NCBI RefSeq assembly: GCF_051020985.1
Contig: NC_134999.1
Location: forward strand, 34,629,160-34,693,159
Direction of reading: 5' to 3'
Length of the DNA stretch: 64,000 bases
From: Nomia melanderi
Lineage: Eukaryota > Arthropoda > Insecta > Hymenoptera > Halictidae
Of the stretch, positions 37,301 through 49,703 are shown piece after piece. Within the stretch, counting starts at the first letter, position 1. The number at the start of each line of letters is the position of its first letter. Both the position numbers and the translations under genes were made by a program. The notes under the pieces are model-generated. The model made no database searches and was not told the origin of the DNA. It saw only the letters and a program-made list of their open reading frames with translations.

Positions 37301-40300
37301 CAACTGTCGCGGGAAAATGGTGTCCGAGTATTTTCAACGATTCTGCGAACCGTTTTATTCAATAGTTTCCGCAAAAAGAGTCGGGCGGCGTGAATATCGA
37401 GACGAGCCACGGGTGAAACGCGACAGAAGCCGTAGATCGGTTCGCAAAGCTCAGACACAACACGCGAGTGGACTGCGTTCACACAGGCGCCGTGGCTGCC
37501 TTGATATTTAAGGGAACTGGAAAGTACCATTTCAAGGTGGCGTTCCGCTGAAAATAGTCTAATATTCGAACTTTCTAAACCCGCGATCTAAACAGAAAGA
37601 ATGTACGTGTATAATATTCTTCTTAAGACTGGAAGTTACCCTATCGCTATCTCGAATCTCGCAACAATGTTCCATTGAAAATACCATTACAATATAATAA
37701 CCCATTGATCCAGCTTCCCAGAGTATCTTCATGAAGCAAGAGTACGTTAAAATCCCGGCTGGAAAGGTTCATTCCCAGAAATGTTACCTTGATACTAATT
37801 TTACATCGAAGTTCCGCGAGCATTAGCATCCAGCGGAGGAAAGGAGCGTTCATGAATGGTACCTGGAAATTTGCATGGCTAATGCATCCTTACGCAATAA
37901 CCGTTGCCGTCGCGAGGGCCTCGGAGGCATTAATTAATTCGCCCGCTGGAAGAAAAAAGGGAAAGCCGCGCGTTCTCATCTGCGAGCGGAGACGGATTGT
38001 CGCGGGCCGGTTCTGATCGCATTTTCAATTAACAAGTCGCGTGGGAACCTGCGCGGAGTTCCGCTTTTTCCGCGAGCCGGCCATAACTCCGACGGTAATC
38101 GTTCCGCGCGGTGTAACGTAGAAAGCTTGGGAATCGTCTCTCCACGCGCGAACTTCCATAGATTAAACGGTGATTAATAGAAGTTTAGTTTTGCAAACTG
38201 TGAGAACAGATTTATCTCCGGTCCCCGGTGGAAACGGGGCTTAAACTGCTCGCCGAACATGACTCAGGGAGTCATGAAGCGGCGTCGCGAATGCGTTTGC
38301 TTGCTCGATTTCTTCTCGTATCGTGGATTACCACGGGAGGCCGCGGCGCGTTATGAAATGCCGCATTTCGCTGGGACGCGCCTGAATTTGCCATTACGCA
38401 ACTCGATATCGCGAAGTCAGCGATCGGCCGACCGCTCGGAAATAAATATCCTCGTTTGACACCTTTACTGCGGCTTTCGACTCCGACGAATCTAACTGAA
38501 TTATCGAGAACACGGAACTACAAGGAATTACCGAATAAATACAAAATACGTCACAGCTATGAATAACGGTATCTACGCGTTAACGAATCCGACGAATCCA
38601 AACAATACGTTGGAAACCTGGAACTAAAAGAAGTCACTGAATTTCTAAATATAACGTCGTATCTCGCAGCTATAAATAACAGTATCTACAGCATTAATTC
38701 CATTGTCCTCGCGCGAAGCATATAACTGCTGTTGTCACGGATACGTGACTGCTATTGGCAGCGAACTCGTCAACGGTATGCAATATTTTCCGTCTTCAAA
38801 TATAAACGACACATCGACGATTAAAGGAATCTTCATATTCCATTAGCGGCTAAAAGCATCAAGTAGCCCCATAATTTGTCCACGAGGCTGATCCCCTCGT
38901 TCGTCGCTTCTTTCTTTCTGAGCGTCCTTCGTGCCGTATCTTGCGTAACAGTTGACATACAAGATTGGATCGTGAGAGTTCACGGCTACTTTTCACTTCT
39001 TTCCTCGCCCAGCGCTGGCGGTTGTAACGTTGTCCCGCGAAGACAGCGCGGGCCCGCTAAATATCTCGAATCTCCGTGGCGAGTCGGACCGCGCCAAGGT
39101 AACCGGGAAAATGGTAGCAGTGAACTTTACCGTTGCTCGATATTCCTTCCGATCACGTAACTCGTCTTTCGCCGCGGTAACAGTACATTTCGGCGTTTCG
39201 TGTCGCAAAGCGCGACTCCGTTGAGTACCGTTACCGATTTCTTTGTGCTCCCATGGAAAAATGTGACACGACACCGGCCATTCTATTCCTGAATGTCCCG
39301 TTCGAGATAGAGCATGCGGAGATCGTCCGCGATCAATAATCTTGAACGCACTCTGGATCTTGACACCTCGCCGAAGGAAGCCTGCTAATAGGCTTTTCGG
39401 TATCCCCGCTGTATCGTCGAGTAGCTTAATAATTTTCCTTCGAATCGTAACCTCGATTGAAATTAGATTACGCTGCTCGACGTGACTTGTTGCTCCGCGA
39501 TTGTAATTGCAGAATTGATTAAGAGATCCTTTGCTGTCGATCGTTGATGCTCGCTGGGGAATTAGTTTACGTCGATTGTCGTTCTCTCTTGGTATTGTAG
39601 AAGTTTCTTTAGAATGTACTCGTTTCGTTTCTGTGTTTAGAATATCGTACACATCGCGTTCCCTATACTGGGGCAAGCCGCAAACGCATAAACGACGGCG
39701 GCACGGTGATATTACGGTTAACGCGATCACCAATCCCGATTTGGCGCACTCGCGGCGTCGGAATCGATATGCTGTATCGTCGACCTCATTTTCATACGTG
39801 CCACTTGTAGAGAAAAAAAAGATGGAGAAGAAAAACGGGTCATCTTTTGAAACGGGTGAAAATTAGACGCTGAGTAATTAACCCGTGCGAGCTCGTTTGC
39901 GAGGTTGAACAACGTGCCTCGCGAAGCCATCTTTAGTCGATGATTCAACGTCGAACTACCTGTGAGTCTCGACGTCCACAGGTAGTTTCTTTCGAAACTG
40001 TTGTTCTAGTTTATTCATCTCTCCAATGGAACCTTTTTAATCTTAGTCCGTTAATTCTTGATGAAATCAACCTTTCGCGCTCGACAGGCAACTTTTAGTC
40101 GGTGTTTAATTCGATGCAGTGAAATTAATCATTATCCATCAATCATTATCCAACTATAATATCAACCTTCTACAGTGGATTTGTCATCGTTCACATAATC
40201 CTGCCACTCTTCAGCACTGATTGCATGAAAATACTCCTCTGTCGCGTATGATTGACTTATAATCGCGATTTCTATATTGAGAAATGTAAAAAGAAATTGC

Positions 40301-43300
40301 AAAGCCTCCTATGAATCACTCTACTCCTAGAAAAATATTTCGAAACTGTTCTAGTTTATTCATCTTTCCAATGGAACCTTTTTAATCTTAGTCCGTTAAT
40401 TCTTGATGAAATCAACCTTTTGCGCTCGACAGGCAACTTTTAGTCGGTGTTTTATTCGATGCAGTGAAATTAGAAAATTAAATATTCAATATCAAAGTTT
40501 GTACAATGCGTAAATATAAACGTTGAGCTAGAATAATTCTGTTCCTCGATTTATATGATTTTTCTTTATTCCGGAAAAGACTTTTGGCATTTCATCGGAA
40601 AGTGATACATACTTGTATTCAGAGAATCTGTCGAGCGTAAAGGTCAAAGGTGCAGTGGTTGAAGATTATGCATTCTTCAGGGTGGTAGGGTGTGGGTGCC
40701 GCATCCGGAGAAGGTCTGGGAAGGCGCATTGCTGCTCGAGGATTACAAGCTAAACCAACGGAACTTGAAGGTCCGCACGGACGACTCGAATCAGATAAAG
40801 ATTTTGGAAATTAAATCGGGCACCGATCTGCCGCCGTTACGGAACCCGGATATTCTCATCGGGGAGAACAATTTAACGTCACTGTCGTTCCTCCACGAGC
40901 CGGCTGTCCTCTACAATCTTCAGATACGATTCCAAAGGCATTGCATTTACACTTACTGCGGGATCGTGTTGGTCGCGTTCAATCCGTACAATGAGCTTCC
41001 AATCTACGGGAATGACACGATCTGGGCGTACAGGGGGCAGGCGATGGGCGATTTGGAGCCCCACATATTCGCAGTTGCTGAAGAAGCTTACACGAAATTG
41101 GAAAGGTTCGATATTCTCTTCGTCGACGCGTTCACTGTCCCGTCATAACTTGAACTTGTTTATCAAAACATCTTTCAATTCTAAACACGTATTGAAACGT
41201 TCATTAATAGAAAGTCGAATCGTTGTAGAAGGGAAATCGAATTCAAATGAAATTTTCACCTCGTTCTTTACTGAACAATAGAATCATCGGGAATTTCTGC
41301 AAAGTTCAAGCTCAGATGCGTAGACAGTAAATGTGTCGATTGACAGATTTGTGAAGAATCTTCTAGAGGATTCTTAAACGTTGCAACGTGAACCTAGGGA
41401 GGGCCACGATCAATCGATCATCGTTTCCGGGGAGTCCGGCGCGGGTAAAACCGTGTCTGCCAAGTATACGATGCGATATTTCGCGACTGTGGGCGGTTCG
41501 ACGACCGAGACACAGGTGGAGAAGAAGGTGCTCGCCTCGTTGCCTATCATGGAGGCGATCGGTAACGCGAAGACAACGAGGAACGACAATTCATCGAGGT
41601 TCGGCAAGTTCATCGAGATCCAGTTTAACAAGCATTATCACATAACCGGGGCCAGCATGAGGACCTATCTGCTCGAGAAGTCCAGGGTCGTGTTTCAGGT
41701 ATGATTACAGATGGGATTGAAATGATACTCCAGCGATCATTCCTCCGAAATCGATGTTTAAACGAGCAATTCTCTAGGCGAATGAGGAAAGGAATTATCA
41801 CGTATTTTACCAAATGTGCGCAGCCGCGTCCCGCCTCCCGCACTTGCATCTAGGTCATCAGAATAAGTTTCACTATTTGAACCAAGGAAATAATCCGTTG
41901 ATCGACGGTGTCGACGATTTAACGTGCTTCGACGAGACCATCACCGCGCTCACCATGCTCGGTTTCTCGTCCAAGCAACAGGACGACATGCTATGTATTC
42001 TAGCCGCCATCATACATTTAGGGAACGTTCAGATCACGAGTTCCGACGCCCAGAGTTCGGGCAATGAGAACGACACCGAGGCCAGCTATATATCCGTAAA
42101 TATGCAGCCTTCGCTTTTACCGATGGTACAGTCGATCGAGATGGTAACTGGCCGACCCTTGTATCACGTAAATACACAGTATATTAAAAAATTGCATTTG
42201 TCCTTCTCCGTCTTCCTCTACGAGAGTGCCGCCAGTTTTCTCCACGAGAGAGCGATCAATTTCCTCCGCGAAAGAGCTATTGCTTGTTCCTCTTTACCTT
42301 CTTCTTCCTGCCAAATCTTCGTCTACGCATCAAACGCCTTTCTGTAGCCTATTGTACCTTCCACTTTCGAACGTGTCAATATCCCAATACTCGTCCGAAC
42401 AATGCAGCGTCTGTGGCACAAGGGGAGTCAGATACTTTCGTCAGATACCGAACTGTACGCGCCCCTGTCTTTCAATATCACCACGCTGCTTCTTCTTCCA
42501 GCCGACGGACAAGCATCTCTTGACGATTTGCGAGTTGTTGGGCACGGACATGAAGGCGATGCGAAAGTGGCTGTGCCACCGGAAGATCGTCTCGATGAGG
42601 GAGGTGTTCCTGAAACCGATGAACGTCGAGCAAGCGATCGGCGCCAGGGACGCTCTGGCGAAGCACATTTACGCGGAGTTGTTCAATTGGATCGTAGCTG
42701 GGATCAACAACTCTTTGCAGTCCCAGAACAAGCCGCAATGCTTCATCGGCGTCCTCGACATTTACGGGTTCGAGACGTTCGAGGTGAACTCGTTCGAACA
42801 GTTCTGCATCAATTACGCGAACGAGAAGCTCCAGCAGCAGTTCAATCAGCACGTGTTCAAGCTGGAGCAAGAGGAGTACCTCCGGGAGGAGATCGAGTGG
42901 ACCTTCATCGACTTCTACGACAATCAACCCTGCATCGATCTGATCGAGACCAAGCTGGGCATACTGGACCTGCTGGACGAGGAGTGCAGAGTCAGTAAGA
43001 ACTTCTAACGCGTTTTCCCGGGCCGGTTTTATCGAGCTCGCTATTAAGAGATCACCGTTGAACGACAGATGCCGAAAGGCTCGGACAGTTCCTGGACGGA
43101 GAAGCTTTACGCTAAGTGCGGGAAGTCGAAGCACTTCGAGAAACCACGGTTCGGCACGTCTGCTTTTCTCATCCACCACTTCGCCGATCGCGTGCAGTAC
43201 GAGACAATTGGCTTCTTGGAGAAGAACAGGGACACTGTGATCGAGGAGCAGGTCGACGCCCTGCGAAACGGAGAAGTGCGTAAATTCGTCGTTGATCAAT

Positions 43301-46300
43301 TCAATGAATGAAGTACAGAGAACTAAGATTAAGTCCTAAGGACACTAAAGATTCAGTCTATATAGCGAACCATTTGACAGTTGATAAAGAGGACGCAGGA
43401 ATAAATTATTGGAACATTTCAGAATAAACTATTGAAAAAGCTTCTGAGCGAAGAAGACCCGAAGCTCTCAGTGCCCTCGAACGTGAGGGTGAAGGTGTCT
43501 GCCCACAAGCCGATGCCTCCCACGCCTAAGCAGAACAAGAAGACGGTACGGAATCAGTCTCGTAGCTTCTAACCGACGAACTGCAGATTTCATGCGTTTC
43601 TGTTCTAGTTCCCTTGAATCAGCACGTGAAAATCTATTCTGCATCTGCATAAAGATCCGCAGTTCAGTGGTTAGCATTCCAGAGCAGGGATTAATATCGT
43701 TCCCGTTGGATCCGCAGGTGGGATCGCAGTTCCGGGATTCCTTGAACATGTTAATGGCCACATTAAACGCGACCACGCCGCACTACGTGCGCTGCATCAA
43801 GCCCAATGATACAAAGGAGGCTTTCGAGTACAATCCCGTGCGCGCGGTGCAACAATTGCGAGCTTGCGGTGTGCTCGAGACCATTAGGATATCCGCGGCC
43901 GGATTCCCCAGTCAGAGGACGTACGGCGAGTTCTTCCTTAGGTACAGGTGTCTGTGCAAGTTCAAGGATATACGTCGCGACGACCTGAAGGAAACCTGCA
44001 GGCGTATTCTGGCAAGGTTCGATTCTTTCCGATTGCACTTGGAACATATTTTCCTCGTTTATTCCTCCGTAAGAATCCCACGGGATCGCTCTAAACAATC
44101 CTGAAACGCTTTAGGTACATTCAAGACGACGACAAGTTCAAATTCGGTAAGACAAAGGTCCTCTTCCGAGCTGGTCAGGTGGCCTACTTGGAGAAGCTGC
44201 GAGCGGAGAGACAGCGAGACGCTTGTATAATGATCCAGAAGACGGTCCGCGGTCTGATCTATCGTAACAGGTACAGGAAGATCCGCCGCGCGGTGCTGGG
44301 TCTCCAGAGGCACGGCAGAGGTTACATCGCCAGACAAAAGGCTCAGGCGGTGAGGGAGGAAAGGGCCGCGATAAAGATACAAGCCCGCGTGAAGGGCTGG
44401 CTGAAGAGGCGCCAGTATCTCAAGATCAAGCGCACAATCATCGGCATCCAGAAGTACGGCAGGGGCAAGATGGCGAGGGAGAGGTACAAGCTGATGAGGG
44501 ACAACGCCGCCGCGATCACGGTCCAGCGATTCTGCAGGGGTTACCTCGTGCGGATGGCTTGTAAAAAGAGATTGGAGAATATTATAATCGTCCAGGCCTG
44601 TGTCAGGAGGTTCCTGGCGAAGAGGCTGTTCAAGAGGCTGAAGGCCGAGGCCAGGAGCGTGGAACACGTGAAGTCGTTGAACAAGGGATTAGAGAAGAAG
44701 ATCATCACGCTGCAGCAGAAGATCACAGAGCTGGTACGTTTCGTAGGAATGATTAAATTATAGATTTCGGTACTGAGCTTACGGCGTGCCCTCTAGTCGA
44801 AGGAGAACCAATCCTTGAAGAACGTCCAGAACGAGATGATAGACTTGAAGCACAAGCTGGAGAGTCTGAAGTCCGTGGACGCTGAGAACAAGAAGCTGAA
44901 TCTCATATTGGTAGAGAAAGAGAAGGAATTGGAGAAGATGCTGGACGCGGTGAAGACGGAGAGGGACGAGAAGATGGACATCTTGCAGGTAAACTTCATC
45001 GTCTGATTTCTTTTGTTCAGTCTCGATATTCGGTTTGTATGCTGATTAGGACAAGGAGAGAAGTACTCAGGAGAAGAACGAAGAGAACAGAAAGCTTCAG
45101 ATCGAGATAGAGAAGCTGAGGAAGGACTTGTCGGTAGCTTCGGAGAAGCTGAAGAACAATCAGCGGGGTGCTGAGGAGAATTTGAAGCACCGATTAGAGC
45201 AAGAGAAGGATCTCCTCCTGCTGGATCAGGATCAGGATCGCGGCGCCTATCAGAGGTTGCTGAAGGAGTTCCACGAGCTGGAGCAGCACGCGGAGATGCT
45301 GGAGCAGAAGTTAGCGATGCACGCTCCGGCGCATTCACGTTCGCTCAGCAATGCTTCCAGCAGCAGTGGGCAGATCGTGTCCACGGAGCTTCCGCAGGAC
45401 GATCAGAATCTCGTAAGATCGTCGACAGTACTCTTCGATCGTTGAGAAATCGAAGAATCCTGTTTCTCATTTGTTTCTTGTGTGTTCGGCGTGTTCAGGA
45501 TCTGGGTTACGGATCGGTGCGATCCACGGCTTCCTCCTCGGCTCCTTACTCAAGGGTGGAGACGATCGACTGGAACCAGCAGCGATCGGACAGCCCGCCT
45601 GACGGAGAGGTGCAAACTCATAAATCACCTCCAGAGACGAACGGACCGGCCCACGCGCCAGTGGACATCGGTCTGGTGCTGAAACTTCAGCAGAAGTTGA
45701 AGGACGTCGAGAAAGAGAAGGGAAGATTAATCAGAATGGTAGAGGATTTGGAGAAGGACGCACCTGAAGAAACTTCGAGGATGCAGGACACGTTCAGGGT
45801 AATTTCGTGTTCGAACGTTAGCGATCGGTTCGAGGAATCGTTCGAGGGAAATGTTGACCACGAGTTTTGTCGCTTACAGCTCCAAGAACTAGAAATGGAG
45901 AACGCTCAGCTGAAGAAGGATTTAGGCACGCTGAGGAAAAGCGTATCCTCGGTGGGCCTGACGGGTGCACAACAGACTCTCATGGGTAAATTCACAATTT
46001 TAATCGTTCAGGAGTTCATCAATTTTTCTTTTCGTTACTTGTTCAGAAAACTGTCGCGATAGAATCGTTCAGTTCCATTTATTCGAGATCGCAAGGAATC
46101 TCTGATCGCTTTGTTTCTTATTCTATTCATTTGTTGTAATCTCACGAAACGATGCTTCGTTTATGGTTTGTACAAATATAGTGCACATTCACAGCTCGCA
46201 GACTTTTGCTTTCGCACCCCTCGCCTTCCACACGCCTCGCTTATCTTTGCTACTTTGTACAAGGTTTTTCGTCGTTCGGAGATGCAATCGAAGACTGATA

Positions 46301-49300
46301 AAACTTATCGATGAATGATAAGAATATCGATAAACGGTATAAATTATTTGATCTCCTTTCTATTTGCCATTCATTGCATTTGCACATGTCTGTTTACGAA
46401 CATACACCGTACCGGTTTGACAGGCAAGGGGTGAGTAAAAAGGAAAATTCACGAACCACCTTGTACATAACGTTTCACGCATTCTCCGTTGCTTCGTTTC
46501 TCCATCGCTGTTCATATCATTACGAATAGACAGGTGGATCTTCGCGAAGATTCGCAAGAAAAGAATCGGAAATGAATCGCAACCTTTCTATCTCTACAAG
46601 TATACTTAAATCCCCTTGAAACTTTCAATTATCCGTTTACAACGAGGATTCCGAGTCTCGCGATGAGAAATAAACAGTTTCCACGGATATGAATCATTCA
46701 TTTCACGCCTTTCAAAGTCGCTTCGATCATCCATCAGGAACCGCAGAAAATGGGGCTGAGTAGGTTGAATAATTTCCATTCCAGGGCAATTCGACGCGCT
46801 CCAGGAGGAACTCGAGAGGCGGCGCGAGGAGTGCATACAGCTGCACAGCGTGCTGGCCGACAACACGCGGAGGATGAAGAGTCTGGGCTCGAATTACGGC
46901 CGGGACGTGGACATAATAAACGAGGACGGCGAGCTGGTGCTCGCCTTCGAGACGCAGAAGAAGATCAACAGGTAAATCGTAACGCCTTTCGTGCTCGCGT
47001 AGCTCGCCGCGGATGGAGGAGGAGCTAAACGTGTGTCTAATCGTGCCTTTTGTCGTTTGTGCATGCACTTCGATTTTCAGTAGACTTAAGACAAAGCCAA
47101 AGGCCTCAAGAGAGTGAGTTCCAGCAGACAATTTTGCCCGCGAATCCGCTTAGCCGATCTTTCGTAACATAGAATCGGTGGAAAGCCAGCGTATATCCTG
47201 ATTCACGATAACATTCGCAATAATTATTCATCGCTAGTCTCGAGAATAGGTATCACAGGCTGTATCATAGTTGATTGAGTTTGATTGTGCATCATCCCCT
47301 TCCGATCGAACGAACATCGTAGTGCTTGTGCCGATCGAAGAGCGGCAAATTCATTCTGTTCTTCGATCCTTCGTTTTAAAGGCAATTAGAAGATGAACTG
47401 CAAATGAAGGAGAAGGGATGGCGGGATCAGAGGAACGAATGGCGCGCGGAGATCGATCGGCTGCAGGAGGAGATCGAGAAGCAGCAGAAGTTGCTCTCGG
47501 TGAACCTTAGCAAGTCGCCGCAGACTCAAACCGAGGCTTACATGCAACACGAGATTGCTAGGCTAACTACCGAGAATTTGGTAAAGATTCATCTGTCTTC
47601 CTTTATAGCTGTTCGGTTACGATATTTCATCATCTTTTCAACGAATCTACAGGAGCTGCAGGAGAAGTACGATAAAATAGCGGAGGAATGCAGGAAGTTC
47701 AAGAAACAGTGTAAAATACTGGCGAAACGTCTCCGGGATGCCGGTTGTGAGTATGGTAATAATACAGAGAAATGTATTATTTGTAATTTTTATATACGAT
47801 ACTTAACGTACTTCCAAGAAACTTATAGCGAACGGGGGGCGTTTAGAAATCGGTATTAAAACTTTGTGATATTTGAATGCTTCCGAAGATGAGGGAGACG
47901 ATTCTAAGGAACATAGGGATCGCCCTTATGTTACGAGGGGCACTGGTGAGTCTGTGGTCCAGCGTTCATCGTCATCGCACTTCTCGCAGACCATAACTCA
48001 CCCTTCCTCATGAATCAACAATTACTTCAGTTCACGATACTCATGATCGATTTTATAGGTAGACAGAATGTCGCTCAAGTATGTAATATCTTTGTCTCAG
48101 TGCCGGATACCTCGGAGCCTGCGACAGATTGCTCGTTAGTGTCTTCCACCGTCAATTCGGCAGACAACGGAAGCAACATGCCGACCATTAAGAAGAAGGA
48201 GAGGGACTACGAGGGCATGTTCGAGTTTAGGCAAGAGGATGTCAATGTTATAATACGTCATCTAGTTATCGGTGAGTTCGATCATTATCCAACTATGATA
48301 TCAACCTTCTACAGTGGATTATATTCGTCATCGTTCACATAATCCTGCCACTCTTCAGCACCGATTGCACGAAAATACTCCTCTGTCGCGTATGATCGAC
48401 TTATAATCGCGATTTCTACATTGAGAAACGTAAAAAGAAATTGCGAAGCCTCCTATGAATCACTCTACTCCTAGAAAAACATCTCATTCGTCTCCTCGAC
48501 GAGGAACGCCCTGTGTCTTGAGCCACAATTGCTTCTTTTAGATTTGAAGCCCAGAGTTGCCGTGACATTGCTGCCCGGTCTACCAGCATACATCTTGTTC
48601 ATGTGCATCAGGCACACCGATTTCATAAACGACGACCAGAAGGTCCGTTTGCTGCTCACGTGTTACCTGAACGCCGTGAAGCGAGTGGTGAAGAAACGAG
48701 AGGACTTCGACTCGAGCGTACTCTGGCTGAGCAACACGTTGAGGTTGCTGCACAATATGAAACAGTATTCCGGGGACAAACCGTTCCAGATCGAGAACAC
48801 GCCGAGGCAGAACGAACAGTGCCTGAGGAACTTCGATTTAGGCGAATACAGGGTTGTCCTGAGCAACATGGCGCTGTGGATCCTCAACAACATCGTGACG
48901 AACCTAAAGGAGAGGATCCAGGCGCTGACAGTGCCTGCTCTTCTCGAGCACGAGGCTATAACGGGTTTGGACCCGAAACCTGGTCGACCAAGATCTTCAT
49001 CGGTGGGCGAGGAACCAGAATCCACGCAGCAGAAGCTGGACAAACTGCTGGTTGAGCTCACTTCAGTGTTCAAGACCCTCCAGTATCACGGCGTCGATCC
49101 CGAGATCATCGTTCAACTTTTCAAACAGTTATTCTACTTCATGTGCGCCAGCGCTTTGAACAATTTGCTATTGAGGAACGAACTGTGCCAGTGGACGAAG
49201 GGGATGCAGATCAGGTACAACCTCAGCCATCTGGAGCAATGGGGAAGGGACCGGCGACTGGAACAGGCCTCCGAGGCTCTTCAACCTCTGATCCAAGCGG

Positions 49301-49703
49301 CCCAGCTGTTGCAAGCTCGGAAGTCGGACGAGGACGTGAACTCCGTTTGCGAAATGTGCAACAAACTGACGGCGAACCAGATCGTCAAGATTCTGAACCT
49401 GTACACGCCTGCCGATGACTTCGAGAGCCGAGTCCCGGTCTCGTTTATCAGGAAGGTTCAGGCTAAGCTGAGCGAGCGCGGCGAGAACAACGAACAGGTG
49501 GGTGGAAACTTCGAGTTTCCGATTATATAGGTTTCTAGATTCTTTTGCTACCGTAACGATAACGAGAAAATATTTCATTTCAGTTGCTAATGGACCTAAT
49601 GTACTCGTACCCAGTAAGGTTCCCATTCAATCCGTCGGACATTCGATTAGAGGACATCGAAATACCGGAAGTACTTCATTTGCCCATGCTCAAGAAGGTG
49701 TAA
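31325..49703 (+). CDS. Unconventional myosin V (dilute class)
   Basis: Dimeric actin motor for vesicle and organelle transport. Exons: 31325-31351, 40681-41105, 41398-41698, 41778-42095, 42502-42990, 43069-43275, 43423-43545, 43718-44016, 44115-44733, 44797-44988, 45050-45412, 45499-45798, 45880-45985, 46785-46971, optional 47081-47113, 47382-47580, 47653-47746, 47889-47945, 48101-48271, 48542-49497, 49584-49703. Phases agree: 1,850 or 1,861 residues (human MYO5A 1,855). Exon 1 encodes only MTTRELYVK. P-loop GESGAGKT is at 162-169, switch I NDNSSRFGK in exon 3, switch II DIYGFETFE at about 443. Six IQ motifs in exon 9 are followed by coiled coil (exons 10-17) and the DIL cargo-binding domain (exons 20-21), ending LHLPMLKKV. 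Exon 18 has the weakest acceptor. Chain length and six IQ motifs exclude other myosin classes. Confidence 0.96.
39990..40127 (+). repeat. Direct repeat, left copy, flanking an intron-derived insert
   Basis: 138 bases nearly identical to 40338-40472: about three substitutions and one 3-base indel, starting TTTCGAAACTGTT and ending GCAGTGAAATTA. With the right copy it brackets a segment copied from myosin V intron 19. Confidence 0.9.
40142..40335 (+). repeat. Copy of myosin V intron-19 sequence inside intron 1
   Basis: Matches 48281-48479 in direct orientation over about 195 bases, with roughly ten substitutions and a five-base indel. Several differences are C to T or G to A at CpG sites, with the CpG kept in the 48 kb copy (CGATTGCACG there, TGATTGCATG here). 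Confidence 0.9.
40338..40472 (+). repeat. Direct repeat, right copy
   Basis: Right-hand partner of 39990-40127. It begins immediately after the inserted intron-19 copy. Confidence 0.9.
47081..47113 (+). other. Possible 33-nt cassette exon of myosin V
   Basis: Flanked by a good acceptor (CGATTTTCAG) and a consensus donor (GTGAGT). Its length is divisible by three, and it fits phase 2 on both sides. Inclusion adds eleven basic residues (RLKTKPKASRE) to the coiled-coil/tail junction between exons 14 and 16; skipping leaves the frame intact. Vertebrate MYO5A is known for alternative exons in its tail, but homology to those is not implied. Confidence 0.55.
48281..48479 (+). repeat. Source segment in myosin V intron 19 duplicated to intron 1
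   Basis: Starts nine bases after the intron 19 donor and ends about 60 bases before exon 20. It retains CpGs lost from the 40 kb copy, which suggests it is the older copy. Confidence 0.85.

Larger units (their letters stand above)
31352..40680 (+). other. Myosin V intron 1 (9.3 kb)
   Basis: Donor AAG-GTACGG at 31352 and acceptor TTCTTCAG ending at 40680, phase 0. It contains many short open frames on both strands (for example the 246-codon minus frame 39733-38993) with no domain or splice support. Apart from the direct repeats and the duplicated segment at 39990-40472 I see no gene, RNA or transposon. Its size and GC-rich patches would suit enhancers, but nothing in the sequence proves it. 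Confidence 0.75.

Noticed and set aside
38993..39733. 246-codon minus-strand frame in myosin V intron 1
   Set aside because: No similarity to a known family, no splice partners, basic residue bias typical of random frames in this GC range.
42096..42347. Continuation of myosin V exon 4 reading frame into intron 4
   Set aside because: Leads to a stop; the GTAAAT donor at 42096 joined to PTDKHLL at 42502 restores the conserved motor sequence.
42478..43299. 273-codon minus-strand frame
   Set aside because: Exact antisense of myosin V motor exons 5-6 with their intron; Leu/Val/Glu-rich shadow translation.
44059..44667. 202-codon minus-strand frame
   Set aside because: Antisense of the IQ-motif exon of myosin V.
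47001..47131. The 46727-47131 minus-strand frame as a gene
   Set aside because: Antisense to myosin V exon 14 and the cassette exon; no independent features.
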